Positions 29,565 through 39,413 are shown, counted from the first letter of the stretch. The stretch: 64,000 nt of DNA from an uncultured Pelagibacteraceae bacterium (GCA_902527215.1 CABZOF010000001.1:292501-356500), one strand, 5' to 3'. Notes: generated from the letters alone by a model not told the origin. Numbers and translations are program-made.

Positions 29565-29571
29565 TTCACCC

Positions 29572-30897
29572 ATGCCTGGTCACATAATAATAAAAAATAA
29601 GATTAGAAGTTTTAACAAAAAAATTAATATTAGCCCAGATAAAAGTATTTCAATAAGATCAATACTTCTTGCCTCACAGGCAGTTGGGATTTCTAAAATT
29701 TCTAATCTTTTAGAGTCTGACGATGTTTTAAATACTCTTAAAGCAATCAAAAAACTTGGTGTTAATTTTAAAAAAAAAGGTAACGTTTGTTATATTTATG
29801 GCTTTGGTATTAATGGCTTCAATATATTAAAAAATACAACAATAAATGCAGGTAATTCTGGAACTTTAGCAAGATTAATTCTTGGTTTGTTAGTCAAGTC
29901 AAAATTTAAAGTAAAACTAATTGGCGATAAAAGTTTATCCAAAAGAGATTTCTCAAGAGTTATTAAACCATTAAGACTTATGGGGGCTGACATAAAGAGT
30001 AAAAATAACCTTCTTCCAATTGAAATATCAGGCTCAAAGTTTTTAAGGCCAATAGTATATGATGAAAATATAGGTAGCGCTCAAGTTAAATCTTGCTTAA
30101 TGCTTAGTGGATTAAATACTCCTGGTAAAACTATTATAAATTCTAAAATTTCAAGAAACCATACAGAACTAATGTTAAAATTTTTGAAGTATCCAATTAA
30201 AGTTCAAGCAAAAAAGGGCATTGAAAGAATATCCATTCAAGGTTTGAGTCAATTTAAGGCTTTTGATTATAAAGTGCCAGGAGACATAAGTTCTGCAGCT
30301 TTTTTTATTGTCTTAACTATACTTACTCAAAATTCTCGTATGATTATTAAAAATGTAAATATTAATAAAAGTAGAATTGGCGTGATTACAATTTTAAACA
30401 AAATGGGAGGAAAAATTGAACTTAAAAAAATCAAAACCTATAATGGTGAAAAAATAGCTGATATTTACATTAAAAGTAAAAAAAATCTCAAACCTGTAAA
30501 TTGTCCATCATATCTAAATACCTCAGCAATTGATGAATTTTTAATAATTTTTTTAGCTGCAGCAAAAGCAAGTGGAATTTCGAAATTTAAAGACTTAGGA
30601 GAGATGAATAAAAAAGAGTCTAAGAGACTAGATATAGCAGTAAAATTTCTCAAATTAATTGGAGTAAAAGTAAAAAGATTTAAAAATAACATAAATATTT
30701 ATGGTGACCCTAGATTAAAATTATCTGGAAATTTTGAAATAAAAAATTTTTTAAAAGATCACAGAATTTTTTTTTTAGCATGTATCACAGCCCTTACGTT
30801 AGGTGGAAAATGGAAAATTAATGATAAAGAGTCTATTAATACTTCATTCCCAAATTTTTTAAACGTATTAAAAATTTTAGGAGCTCGAATTAATTGA
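29572..30897 (+). CDS. aroA: 3-phosphoshikimate 1-carboxyvinyltransferase (EPSP synthase)
   Basis: A 441-residue shikimate-pathway enzyme that joins PEP to shikimate-3-phosphate. The N-terminal ISPDKSISIRSILLAS holds the substrate Lys/Ser/Arg, and NAGNSGTLARLILGLL is the central conserved loop. SAQVKSCLMLSGL and the later VPGDISSAAFFIV are typical of the inside-out barrel. It ends with its TGA overlapping the TTG start of cmk by three of four bases, an alphaproteobacterial aroA-cmk-rpsA order. Confidence 0.95.
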   Translation: MPGHIIIKNKIRSFNKKINISPDKSISIRSILLASQAVGISKISNLLESDDVLNTLKAIKKLGVNFKKKGNVCYIYGFGINGFNILKNTTINAGNSGTLARLILGLLVKSKFKVKLIGDKSLSKRDFSRVIKPLRLMGADIKSKNNLLPIEISGSKFLRPIVYDENIGSAQVKSCLMLSGLNTPGKTIINSKISRNHTELMLKFLKYPIKVQAKKGIERISIQGLSQFKAFDYKVPGDISSAAFFIVLTILTQNSRMIIKNVNINKSRIGVITILNKMGGKIELKKIKTYNGEKIADIYIKSKKNLKPVNCPSYLNTSAIDEFLIIFLAAAKASGISKFKDLGEMNKKESKRLDIAVKFLKLIGVKVKRFKNNINIYGDPRLKLSGNFEIKNFLKDHRIFFLACITALTLGGKWKINDKESINTSFPNFLNVLKILGARIN

Positions 30898-31550
30898 TTA
30901 AACGAAGAAATATTATCACTGTTGCTATCGACTCACCTGCTGCTGCTGGCGCAGGTACTCAAGCAAAATTAATTTCTGAACATTACAAGTTATTTTATTT
31001 AGACACAGGTAAAATCTATAGATATATTGGAAAATTAAAGCTAATAAATAATAAAAATTTTTCATATAATTTGGTTCGAAAAAAAATTAGTAAAATGAAA
31101 TTGAGCTATCTTAATGATAAAAAATTGTTATCAAATGAAATTGCATTATCAGCATCAAAGGTAGCAAGAGATAAAAAAATTAGAAATATCGTTCACAAAT
31201 TTCAACAAAAATGTGCTTATCAGCCTCCAAAAAAATACAAAGGATCTGTTTTAGACGGTAGAGATATAATTACTATTCAGGTAAAAGATGCCATGTTTAA
31301 ATTTTATATAACTGCAAATGTAAAAATAAGAGCTAAGAGAAGATTTGAAGAGTACAAAAATTTAAATAAAAAAATTACATACGATGAGGTACTGAAAAGC
31401 CTTAAATTAAGGGATAAATCGGATAAAGAAAGAAAATATGGGCCACTAAAAAAAACCAAAGATTCTATCTTGATTAATACCACTAAATTAAGTAAGAAAG
31501 CATGCTTTAAAAAAATTAAAGCTATTATGGACAAGAAATTAAATAATTAA
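30894..31550 (+). CDS. cmk: Cytidylate kinase with an altered P-loop
   Basis: A 218-residue CMP/dCMP kinase. The overall fold segments are recognisable: LDTGKIYRYIG (substrate loop), LDGRDIITIQVKDAMFKFYITA and RAKRRFEE, and LRDKSDKERKYGPLKKTKDSILINT. The P-loop, however, reads DSPAAAGAGTQAK at 13-25. The lysine expected before G-T is A20, and the usual DGP is DSP. The DNA is unambiguous in this frame. The start is TTG, inside the aroA stop; no ATG is close. Position between aroA and rpsA supports the assignment. Confidence 0.87.
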   Translation: MIKRRNIITVAIDSPAAAGAGTQAKLISEHYKLFYLDTGKIYRYIGKLKLINNKNFSYNLVRKKISKMKLSYLNDKKLLSNEIALSASKVARDKKIRNIVHKFQQKCAYQPPKKYKGSVLDGRDIITIQVKDAMFKFYITANVKIRAKRRFEEYKNLNKKITYDEVLKSLKLRDKSDKERKYGPLKKTKDSILINTTKLSKKACFKKIKAIMDKKLNN

Positions 31551-33292
31551 TGGAAATTTATAAAGATCTATCATCTCCCGCCAGCAAACAATTTGAGAAA
31601 TTACTTAATAGCCAGTTATCTAAAGATAAAATCGAGGAAGGCAAAATAATTGAGGGTAAGGTTACCAAAATAACTAGTAAATATATTTTTCTTTTTATCC
31701 CTGGTTTAAAAAGTGAACCAGTGATTGATGTAAATGAAATGAAAATGATTGGGATGTCAGAAGAAGTAAAAGAAGGTACTACGATTTCGGTTTTATTGGA
31801 AAAAATTGAGGATAAAAACGGTGATGTGGTTGTTTCAGCTCAAAAGGCCCAAAAGATAAAGGGATGGAATAAATTGGTAAAATGTTACGAAAATAAAGAA
31901 TTAATAAATGGAAAGATTGTACAGAAAACTAAAGGTGGTGTAATAGTTGAACACGTTGAAACTGGTTCATTAATGTTTTGCCCTGGATCGCAAATTTCAG
32001 ATAAACCGATTAAAAATATTGACCACTTAATTGGTATAGAGCAAAAATTTGCGTTAATAAAACTTGATATGATAAGAGGAAATAGTGTTGTCTCAAGAAG
32101 ACAAGTAGTTTCATCAAATAAAAAAGAAGATAAAGCAAAAATTATCGAAAAATTTAAAATTGGGGATATTGTTAAAGATGCTATTGTTAAGGGATATTCA
32201 TCATTTGGATGTTTTTTTGAAATAAACACACCGGAGGGTACATTAGATACATTATGCCATTTGCAGGAGATAAGTTATAGTAGAGTTAATCATCCAGACG
32301 AGATTTTTAATATTGGAGAAAAACACGATTTAAAAGTTATTTCTATTGATATGGAAAAATTACAGGTTGGTTGTTCTATAAAACAGTTATCACCTGATCC
32401 GTTCGAACATATTTCCAACTATCAAGTAGGCAATCAATACAAAGTCAAAGTTGTAAAAATAACTGATTATGGTTGTTTTTGTGAGCTCGAAGCAGGTCTT
32501 AGTACTCTGCTTCATAGTAGTGAGATAAGTTGGACCAAAAAGAATATTTCCCCAAAAAAAATTTTTAATGTTGGAGATCAAATTGATTGTGTAATTACTG
32601 AGATTGATAAAGACAAAAGGAGAGTTGCAATTTCCCATAGATTAACAAAAGAAAACCCATATTCAAAACTTGAAAAAGAGTTTCCTGTTGGTTCTGAAAT
32701 AGAAGGTGTAGTCAACAATTTAAATGAATATGCTATATATTTAAAACTTTCAGATTTTGATATTGACGGTTTCTTGCACTCGAATGACTTATCACATACG
32801 GAAAAACCAGAGGAGGAACTTAAAAAATATAAAAAAGGTGATAAAATTAAGGTAAAAATTTTAGAAATAAAAAAGACCGATCAAAAAGTAAGAGTTGGTT
32901 TAAAACAATTAAGCGTAGATCCTTTTGATTGGTTTAAAGATAAAAAAGTAAAAGATATAATAACTGTAAAAGTCATATCATCTGATAATAAAGGTTTAGT
33001 TGTTAAACCAGAAGGTTGTGAAGTTGAGCTTTTGATTAAAAAATCACAAATAGCTATGAGCGCAAATGATGCAAGACCTTCTCGTTTTGTAGGAGGAGAG
33101 AGAATAGATGCAGCAATAGCAGAAATAAATTTTGAGAAACGAAAGGTTTCATTAAGTATTAAATTACTTGAGGAAATTATGAACGCAAAGGCTATAAAGG
33201 AACACTCAAGTCCATTAAGTGGAAAAAATTTGCCGTTCTCATCACTTTCTGAGCAATTAGATGACAAAAAAAATAAAAAAGACACTGAGTAA
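31550..33292 (+). CDS. rpsA: 30S ribosomal protein S1
   Basis: A 580-residue RNA-binding protein that brings mRNA to the ribosome. It contains repeated S1 (OB-fold) domains of about 70-85 residues, six by eye. Examples are GKVTKITSKYIFLFIPGLKSE near 36-56, DAIVKGYSSFGCFFEIN near 211-227, and VKVVKITDYGCFCELEAGLSTLLHSSEISW near 297-326. Its ATG overlaps the cmk TAA by one base. The gene order cmk-rpsA-ihfB is standard in proteobacteria. Confidence 0.96.
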   Translation: MEIYKDLSSPASKQFEKLLNSQLSKDKIEEGKIIEGKVTKITSKYIFLFIPGLKSEPVIDVNEMKMIGMSEEVKEGTTISVLLEKIEDKNGDVVVSAQKAQKIKGWNKLVKCYENKELINGKIVQKTKGGVIVEHVETGSLMFCPGSQISDKPIKNIDHLIGIEQKFALIKLDMIRGNSVVSRRQVVSSNKKEDKAKIIEKFKIGDIVKDAIVKGYSSFGCFFEINTPEGTLDTLCHLQEISYSRVNHPDEIFNIGEKHDLKVISIDMEKLQVGCSIKQLSPDPFEHISNYQVGNQYKVKVVKITDYGCFCELEAGLSTLLHSSEISWTKKNISPKKIFNVGDQIDCVITEIDKDKRRVAISHRLTKENPYSKLEKEFPVGSEIEGVVNNLNEYAIYLKLSDFDIDGFLHSNDLSHTEKPEEELKKYKKGDKIKVKILEIKKTDQKVRVGLKQLSVDPFDWFKDKKVKDIITVKVISSDNKGLVVKPEGCEVELLIKKSQIAMSANDARPSRFVGGERIDAAIAEINFEKRKVSLSIKLLEEIMNAKAIKEHSSPLSGKNLPFSSLSEQLDDKKNKKDTE

Positions 33293-33295
33293 AAA

Positions 33296-33586
33296 TTGTC
33301 AGTCGTAAAATCAGACTTAATAAAAGAGCTAGCAGATAATTATCCAAATTTTAAAAAAGTAGATTTAACTAAATTGTTTGATATCACAATTTACGAAATG
33401 ATAGAGTCTTTAAAAAGAGAGGAAAGAGTAGAAATGAGAGATGTGTTTTCATTAGAACCTAGATTACAAAAACCTAGAATATCAAGAAATCCTAAAACTA
33501 ATGAAAAAGTAAATACCCCAGAAAAAAAATCAATATTATTCAAAATGTCAAAGGAATGGTCAAAAAGAGTTAATGAAAAAAAATAA
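33296..33586 (+). CDS. ihfB: Integration host factor beta subunit
   Basis: A 96-residue HU/IHF-family DNA-bending protein. The helical dimerisation part (SDLIKELADNYPNFKK) is followed by the DNA-binding arms with RNPKTNEKV in the beta-hairpin where HU/IHF have RNPxTGE. The start is TTG; the stop of rpsA is three bases upstream. The order rpsA-ihfB identifies it as the beta subunit, not HU. Its 3' end overlaps pyrF by 14 bases. Confidence 0.9.
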   Translation: MSVVKSDLIKELADNYPNFKKVDLTKLFDITIYEMIESLKREERVEMRDVFSLEPRLQKPRISRNPKTNEKVNTPEKKSILFKMSKEWSKRVNEKK

Positions 33587-34244
33587 AATATTTATAGCTT
33601 GTGACAGCACAAATATTAATAAAGTTAAAGAAATAATATCAAAAACACAAAACTCAAAACTACAAATTGGTTATAAGTTTGGACTAGAATTGTTAAATTC
33701 AAAGAAAGGAAGAAAACTAGTATCAGAAATTAAAAATAAAATTACCTTCGGAGATTATAAAATAGCAGATATACCAAACACTTGTGCAGCTGCAATAAAA
33801 GCTGTGCGTGACTTAAATTTTAACTACTTAACAATACACATTAGTTCTGGTCTCAATGCCCTAAAAGCTGCCAAAAAGGTTTCTGGTAAGACAAAATTAA
33901 TTGGGGTTACAATTCTTACTTCTTTAGATAACAAATCACTAAAGGAAATCGGGTATAGTAAGGAAGTGAAAAAGGTTGTTCTTGCACAAGCTAAATTAGC
34001 GCATAATGCAAAATTAGATGCTATTGTATGTAGTCCAAAAGAAGTGAAACTTGTAAAGAAAGTATTTAAAAGAGAAATAATAACACCAGGAATAAGATTT
34101 AACTCTAGACAGAATGACCAGAAAAGAACCTTAACACCAAAAGAAGCATATAATAATGGAAGTGACTGGCTGGTAATTGGAAGACCAATTACTAAGGGAA
34201 ATATAAAAAATAACCTTCAAAATCTAGTAAATCATTTAAAATAA
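33573..34244 (+). CDS. pyrF: Orotidine-5'-phosphate decarboxylase
   Basis: A 223-residue TIM-barrel enzyme that makes UMP from OMP. The catalytic Asp-Lys-Asp array is visible in FGDYKIADIPNT, and other conserved parts are IACDSTN at the N-terminus, GVTILTSLD, IVCSPKE, and the phosphate site TPGIR with VIGRPIT at the end. It overlaps ihfB by 14 bases at the start and trpF by one base at the end, so translation of the run is likely coupled. Confidence 0.94.
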   Translation: MKKNKIFIACDSTNINKVKEIISKTQNSKLQIGYKFGLELLNSKKGRKLVSEIKNKITFGDYKIADIPNTCAAAIKAVRDLNFNYLTIHISSGLNALKAAKKVSGKTKLIGVTILTSLDNKSLKEIGYSKEVKKVVLAQAKLAHNAKLDAIVCSPKEVKLVKKVFKREIITPGIRFNSRQNDQKRTLTPKEAYNNGSDWLVIGRPITKGNIKNNLQNLVNHLK

Positions 34245-34867
34245 TGATCAAAGGAATTAAAATTTGCGGGGTCTCTGATCTTAAGACTTTAAGCTATATC
34301 TTAAATCACCAATTTCCTCCAAGGTTTGTTGGTTTCATTAGTAATTACAAAAAAAGTAGAAGATATGTAGAATATAAAAAATTAAAAAAATTAGTTAATT
34401 TAAAAAAAAAAGACACTAGTTTTGTAGCTGTTCTTGTCGATCCAGATAATAAAATATTGAAGGATATTAAAGAACTAAATTTTGACTTTTATCAGCTTTA
34501 TGATGTAAGTCCTGAAAGGACAAAAATAATTAAGGAAAAATATAATGTCAAAGTTATTACAGCTTTAACAATTAATAGTCAAAATGACGTGGATATATAT
34601 AAAGACTATGACGAAGTTTCAGATTTAATTCTTTTTGATGGAAAGGGCTACGAAAAATCAATTGGTTTTAATCACAACTTATTAAATTCGGTACCTAATT
34701 CGATAAATAAAATGATTGCTGGAAATATAAAAATAGAAGATATTCCTAAATTTAAAAATAAAGATATCTACATTGATCTAAGTGGTTCTTTAGAAAATGA
34801 AGAAGGTAAAAAGGATTTAAAAAAAATTAATAAACTTTTAAATTTTGCAAATAAAAATGAAACTTAA
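34244..34867 (+). CDS. trpF: Phosphoribosylanthranilate isomerase, divergent
   Basis: A 207-residue barrel protein of tryptophan synthesis. The N-terminal KICGVSD carries the catalytic Cys of the family's KICG motif, and the second catalytic Asp is probably in DLILFDGKGYEKSIGFNH, the counterpart of the usual LLD..GGTG region. Overall similarity to model TrpF sequences is weak, but position directly before trpB and trpA supports the call. Its 3' end overlaps trpB by 11 bases. Confidence 0.87.
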   Translation: MIKGIKICGVSDLKTLSYILNHQFPPRFVGFISNYKKSRRYVEYKKLKKLVNLKKKDTSFVAVLVDPDNKILKDIKELNFDFYQLYDVSPERTKIIKEKYNVKVITALTINSQNDVDIYKDYDEVSDLILFDGKGYEKSIGFNHNLLNSVPNSINKMIAGNIKIEDIPKFKNKDIYIDLSGSLENEEGKKDLKKINKLLNFANKNET

Positions 34868-36101
34868 AAAAGGAATTCCAGTTATTGATCAAGGAGATAG
34901 ACTTGGCTTTTGGGGAGGAAAATTTGGCGGAAATTTTGTGCCTGAAACATTAAAAAAACCTATAGAAGATCTAGAAATACAATTTAATAGACTAAAAAAT
35001 GACAAAAACTTTATTAAAGAAAGAGATAAATATTTCAAAAATTGGATTGGAACACCGACAAGATTTATTAAGTTAAATAATTTAACAAAACAGGTTGGTG
35101 GAGCACAGATTTGGTCCAAGGTTGTTTCTGATGCCAACGGTGGAGCTCACAAAATATATAATGCAACTGTACATTGTTTACTGGCTAAAAGGTCTGGAAA
35201 GAAAGTAATAATTGGAGACACCGGTGCCGGGTACGCTGGTAAAATGTTAAGCATGGCAGCTAAGAAATTTGGTTTAAAATGTAAAATTTTTATGGGTGCA
35301 AAAGACATAAAAAGACAACAACCAAATGTTAAAGCAATGAAAAAAAATGGTGCAGATGTAATTCCTGTATATTCAGGTAGTCAAACACTTGTGGATGCTG
35401 TTTCTGAATGTATGAGATTTTGGGTTACAAATTGTGATACAACTGCAATGTGTGTAGGAAGTACTGTAGGACCAGCAATTTTTGTTCGAATTTGTGGTTG
35501 GAGTACTAGTCAAATATCTAGAGAGCTTAAGGTTCAATTAATTAATGAATTTGGTGAAGTCCCTAAAAAACTTAAACTATATAATTGTGTAGGAGGAGGT
35601 TCATCAAGTTTTGGGTTTTGGAATGAATTTATGGATTATAATAAAAAACAAGTTGAATTTATTGGGGTTGAAGCAGGTGGACCAACCAAAAGTAAAAGGC
35701 ATGCAGCTCCCTTAACTTATGGTTCGAAAATCGGAATACTTCATGGTGCAGCTCAATACGTAAATCAAAATAGTGATGGTCAAATTGAAGAAACTGAGTC
35801 AATATCTGCAGGTCTAGATTATCCTGGCATTTCACCACTACATTGCTTTTTAAAAGATACTAAGCGTGCAAGGTATACGGCGGCCAGTGATGAAGAAGCT
35901 TTAAAAGCTTACCAAATAGTAACAAAATATGAAAGTTTAAGACCATCACTCGAACCCAGTCATGCATTCTCAGTGGCGATTAAAGAAGCAAAAAAATTGA
36001 GCAAAGATACAATAGTAATTATTAATAGTTGTGGAGATGCATACAAGGACCGTGGAATTTTAGAAAAAAAGTTGGGAAAGAAATATGTTAAATCCAATTA
36101 G
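34857..36101 (+). CDS. trpB: Tryptophan synthase beta subunit
   Basis: A 414-residue PLP enzyme that joins indole and serine. From the chosen ATG the PLP lysine is K99 in GGAHKIYNAT, and the cofactor phosphate loop is CVGGGSSSFG. The N-terminal GKFGGNFVPETL is a clear TrpB mark. An in-frame ATG 12 bases upstream is also possible, but the ATG at 34857 gives the family-typical N-terminus. It overlaps trpF by 11 bases and trpA by 17 bases. Confidence 0.95.
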   Translation: MKLKKGIPVIDQGDRLGFWGGKFGGNFVPETLKKPIEDLEIQFNRLKNDKNFIKERDKYFKNWIGTPTRFIKLNNLTKQVGGAQIWSKVVSDANGGAHKIYNATVHCLLAKRSGKKVIIGDTGAGYAGKMLSMAAKKFGLKCKIFMGAKDIKRQQPNVKAMKKNGADVIPVYSGSQTLVDAVSECMRFWVTNCDTTAMCVGSTVGPAIFVRICGWSTSQISRELKVQLINEFGEVPKKLKLYNCVGGGSSSFGFWNEFMDYNKKQVEFIGVEAGGPTKSKRHAAPLTYGSKIGILHGAAQYVNQNSDGQIEETESISAGLDYPGISPLHCFLKDTKRARYTAASDEEALKAYQIVTKYESLRPSLEPSHAFSVAIKEAKKLSKDTIVIINSCGDAYKDRGILEKKLGKKYVKSN

Positions 36102-36885
36102 CCTTGCATTTAAAAACGCAAAGAAAAAGAAGAGACCAGCCTTACTTACTTACACTGTTGCTGGCGATAGCTCAAAGAAGCAATCTTTAGAGATATTAAA
36201 AGCAATTTCAAATTATGCTGATATTTTAGAAGTAGGCGTACCTCATAACACTCCTGTTGCAGATGGAGGCCAAATTCAAACTAGTGCTTATAGAGCAATT
36301 AAAAATGGTATAAAGATGAATGATATTTTTAAAATTGTTAGCGATTTTAAAAAAACTAAAAATTCAAAACCAGTAATATTGATGGGTTATTACAATATGA
36401 TTTATCAATATGGTGAAAATAATTTTTTAAAAAAATGTAAAAAATCAGAAGTTAATGGTTTAATAGTAGTTGATTTGCCATGGCCAGAAAATAAAATTTT
36501 TTCAAAGAAATGTAAAAAGAATGAAATTAATTTTATCCAACTATTGTCTCCTACAACTTCAAATAAAAGACTTAAAAGTATTACAAAAGACTCTCATGAT
36601 ATGATTTATTATATAAGTATGTTATCTACTACGGGTGGAAAGCTAAAAGTTTCTCCCAAAAAAATACTAGCTAATTATAATAAGATTAAAAAAATAAGTC
36701 CTAAAAAAAATTGTGTTATTGGTTTTGGGATTACTGAAAAAACTATTTCAAAGTTTAAAAATACAGATGGACTTGTTGTTGGTAGTCAAATTTGCAAAGA
36801 AATTACTAGAAGTTTAAACAATAGACAAAATCCTGTCATAAATGTAAGTAAGATGGTTAATAAATTAAGAAAAAAAATATCATGA
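36085..36885 (+). CDS. trpA: Tryptophan synthase alpha subunit
   Basis: A 266-residue subunit that splits indole-3-glycerol phosphate and passes indole to TrpB. The catalytic Glu and Asp are in LEVGVPHNTPVADGG (usual form ELGIPFSDPVADGP). Other barrel marks are LMGYYNMIYQYG, VVDLPWPE, and the phosphate-binding GFGITEKT and VVGSQI at the C-terminus. The PFSDP segment is changed to PHNTP, but the catalytic residues remain. It overlaps accD by four bases. Confidence 0.94.
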   Translation: MLNPISLAFKNAKKKKRPALLTYTVAGDSSKKQSLEILKAISNYADILEVGVPHNTPVADGGQIQTSAYRAIKNGIKMNDIFKIVSDFKKTKNSKPVILMGYYNMIYQYGENNFLKKCKKSEVNGLIVVDLPWPENKIFSKKCKKNEINFIQLLSPTTSNKRLKSITKDSHDMIYYISMLSTTGGKLKVSPKKILANYNKIKKISPKKNCVIGFGITEKTISKFKNTDGLVVGSQICKEITRSLNNRQNPVINVSKMVNKLRKKIS

Positions 36886-37811
36886 ATTGGTTAACAAAAG
36901 CTATAAATTTTGGAGAAAAAATAAAGAAGGTGCTTCGAAAAAGACCCTCGAAAGAAGATATAGCAAACTCAGATTGGACCAGTTGTTGCAAAGGTCCAAT
37001 ATTAAAGAAAGACTTAGAGAATAATTTATGGGTTTGCAATCTTTGTGGAAAGCATCATAGAATTAGTTGTAGACAAAGGTTCGATATAGTCTTTGGAAAG
37101 AATGCATACCAAATTTTAGAATCTCCAATACCTACGGAAGATCCATTAAATTGGGTTGACACAAAATCTTACAGAGACAGGCTTAAGATTGCGAGGAAAA
37201 AGACAAACCAAAATTGTGCAGTTATGATTGCAAAAGGTAAAATAAATGGAATAGAAGTAACAGCAGGCGCAATAAATTTTGATTTTATTGGAGGTTCAGT
37301 TGGAGCAGCTGAGGGAGAAGCAATAATTTATGGAGTACAACATGCAATTGATAATCAAACACCTTACTTATTTTTTCCTTGTGGAGGAGGACAAAGAATG
37401 TTCGAGTCTACAATTGCTCTAGCAAATATGACTAGAACAACACTTGCCATAAACGAGCTTAAAAATAATAATTTACCTTACATAGTATGTTTTACGGATC
37501 CTACCGCTGGTGGAATAACTGCCTCTTTTGCAATGTTAGGGGATATTCATCTTGCAGAACCTGGATGTCTAATCGCCTTTGCGGGTAAAAGAGTAATTCA
37601 AGCGACTGTTAAAGAAGAATTAAGCTCTGATTTTCAAACAGCAGAATTTGTTGAGAAACATGGCTTTGTCGACAGAGTAGTACATAGAAAAGATATACAA
37701 AAAGAAGTTGGTAAACTTCTATCGATATTACTTAGAAAAAATTCTGATATACATTTAGAAAATTTAAATGAAACTTCAGAAACTAATATCCAAACTAGAG
37801 AAGCATCATAA
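36882..37811 (+). CDS. accD: Acetyl-CoA carboxylase carboxyltransferase beta subunit
   Basis: A 309-residue partner of AccA. An N-terminal zinc-finger-like region has C35, C36, C52 and C55. The first pair is adjacent instead of CxxC, so metal binding may be weakened, as in several alphaproteobacteria whose AccD has lost ligands here. The crotonase-like domain has DFIGGSVGAAEGEA, FPCGGGQRM, DPTAGGITASFA and FAGKRVIQ. Its 3' end overlaps folC by 44 bases. The trpFBA-accD-folC-trxA order is typical of alphaproteobacteria. Confidence 0.94.
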   Translation: MNWLTKAINFGEKIKKVLRKRPSKEDIANSDWTSCCKGPILKKDLENNLWVCNLCGKHHRISCRQRFDIVFGKNAYQILESPIPTEDPLNWVDTKSYRDRLKIARKKTNQNCAVMIAKGKINGIEVTAGAINFDFIGGSVGAAEGEAIIYGVQHAIDNQTPYLFFPCGGGQRMFESTIALANMTRTTLAINELKNNNLPYIVCFTDPTAGGITASFAMLGDIHLAEPGCLIAFAGKRVIQATVKEELSSDFQTAEFVEKHGFVDRVVHRKDIQKEVGKLLSILLRKNSDIHLENLNETSETNIQTREAS

Positions 37812-39033
37812 AAAAAAACTAGACTTATCTTTAGGAAGAACATTTAATCTACTAAAAAAACTGGGAAATCCACAAGATAAATTAAAAAATGTAGTCACCG
37901 TTGTTGGAACTAATGCTAAAGCAAGCATGTGCTATAGTCTTAAATCAATACTAAACCAATGTGGGTACAAAACTAATCTTTACACTTCTCCGCACCTTCT
38001 CTCTTATACAGAAAGATACGTTTTTGAAGATAAGGAGATCAATGAAGATAATTTAATAGAATTACTGATTGATGTTGAAAAAACTTTAGGGGATGACAAT
38101 GCAACATTATTTGAAATTTTAACATGTGCATTTATTAAAAATGCTGAAAATTTTAAAGATAATATTAATATTATAGAAGCAGGATTATTTCATCAATTTG
38201 ATAGTACAAATGTATTTAAAGAAAATTTAATAACTCTTATTGGCGTTATTCACAATGATCACTTTCAATGGCTTGAAAATAAATCAATTGAAGGGGTAAT
38301 ATATGAAAAAACAGCTAAGCTTTTAAATTCGAATATATTTATTAATAAACAATTAAATAATGAAATAAGAGATAAAATAGAAAGATCATTAGAAAAAAAT
38401 ACTTCTAACAAATATTTCTTTGGTAAAGATTTTAATATTGCAAGATCTGAAAATGGATTTATTCAATATCAAGATCAGTTAGGAGAATTGGTATTACCTG
38501 AACCAAGCATTCTTGGAGACCATCAGCTTTATAATATTAGTACCTCAATAGCTGCATCAAGAAAAATTTTTAATATTAAAGATGAACATATTAAAAATGG
38601 TGTAAAAAATATTTCATTAAAAGCAAGACTAGAAGAAATAAAATCTGGTAAATTAAAAGATATTGCAGGTAATAATAAACTAATAATAGATGGAGGTCAC
38701 AACATTAGCGCAAGTTTTTCTATCGCTAATTGGATAAAAAATCAAAGTGAAGAAGTAAATCTTATCTTAGGTATGATGAAAGATAAAGAACATATAGAAT
38801 TTGTAAAAGCTTTTGAAAATATAGTAAATTCAATTACCTTAATTGATATTCCTAATCAAAATGGTGCAATTTCAAAGGAAGATTTAAAAAAAAAGTTAGG
38901 TAATTTAAAATTAAATCTAAAACTTTCTAATGATATTAATGAAAGTATAAAATCGTTATCGAAAAATGAAAACAGTATTATACTGTGCGTTGGTTCACTG
39001 TATCTTGCTGGAGAAATTTTAAGCTTAAATTAG
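37768..39033 (+). CDS. folC: Folylpolyglutamate / dihydrofolate synthase
   Basis: A 421-residue Mur-ligase-family enzyme that adds glutamate to folates and, in many bacteria, also to dihydropteroate. The P-loop is VVGTNAKASMC (usual form GTNGKGS). The conserved YTSPHLLSYTERY binds substrate, and the C-terminal ligase domain includes IIDGGHNISAS and LGMMKDKEH. It overlaps accD by 44 bases, an unusually long overlap, and trxA by four bases on the other strand. Confidence 0.93.
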   Translation: MKLQKLISKLEKHHKKKLDLSLGRTFNLLKKLGNPQDKLKNVVTVVGTNAKASMCYSLKSILNQCGYKTNLYTSPHLLSYTERYVFEDKEINEDNLIELLIDVEKTLGDDNATLFEILTCAFIKNAENFKDNINIIEAGLFHQFDSTNVFKENLITLIGVIHNDHFQWLENKSIEGVIYEKTAKLLNSNIFINKQLNNEIRDKIERSLEKNTSNKYFFGKDFNIARSENGFIQYQDQLGELVLPEPSILGDHQLYNISTSIAASRKIFNIKDEHIKNGVKNISLKARLEEIKSGKLKDIAGNNKLIIDGGHNISASFSIANWIKNQSEEVNLILGMMKDKEHIEFVKAFENIVNSITLIDIPNQNGAISKEDLKKKLGNLKLNLKLSNDINESIKSLSKNENSIILCVGSLYLAGEILSLN

Positions 39034-39347
39034 ATATTTTCTTTTATCCAAGCAACAATTTCACTTTTTGGAACCGCCCCAACCTTAGTTGAAACATGAT
39101 TTCCGTCTTTCATCAAAATCATCGTAGGGATTCCTCGAACACCATATTTTGTTGGCGTATTTGGTTCTTCATCAATGTTATGTTTTGCTACAGATAATTG
39201 GTCAGACATTTCGTTTGAAATTTCTTCCAAGCTAGGAGCCACCATGTGGCATGGACCGCACCATTCTGCCCAAAAATCACAAATTAATATCTTATTATCT
39301 TTAACTAATTGATCAAAACTCTCATCTGTAGATTTTACTGTTGCCAT
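39030..39347 (-). CDS. trxA: Thioredoxin
   Basis: A 105-residue thiol-disulfide reductase with the active site WCGPC (C30 and C33) and the cis-proline segment RGIPTMILM. Length and spacing are standard for cytosolic TrxA. It converges with folC, overlapping by four bases, and marks the left border of the accessory island: the next gene upstream on the same strand is an exonuclease that is not a usual neighbour. Confidence 0.96.
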   Translation of the reverse strand: MATVKSTDESFDQLVKDNKILICDFWAEWCGPCHMVAPSLEEISNEMSDQLSVAKHNIDEEPNTPTKYGVRGIPTMILMKDGNHVSTKVGAVPKSEIVAWIKENI

Positions 39348-39413
39348 ATAAGTTTTATATAAATTAATTTTATTTATTCAATAGTTAAAAATGCGTAAAT
39401 TGAATTTTATACA

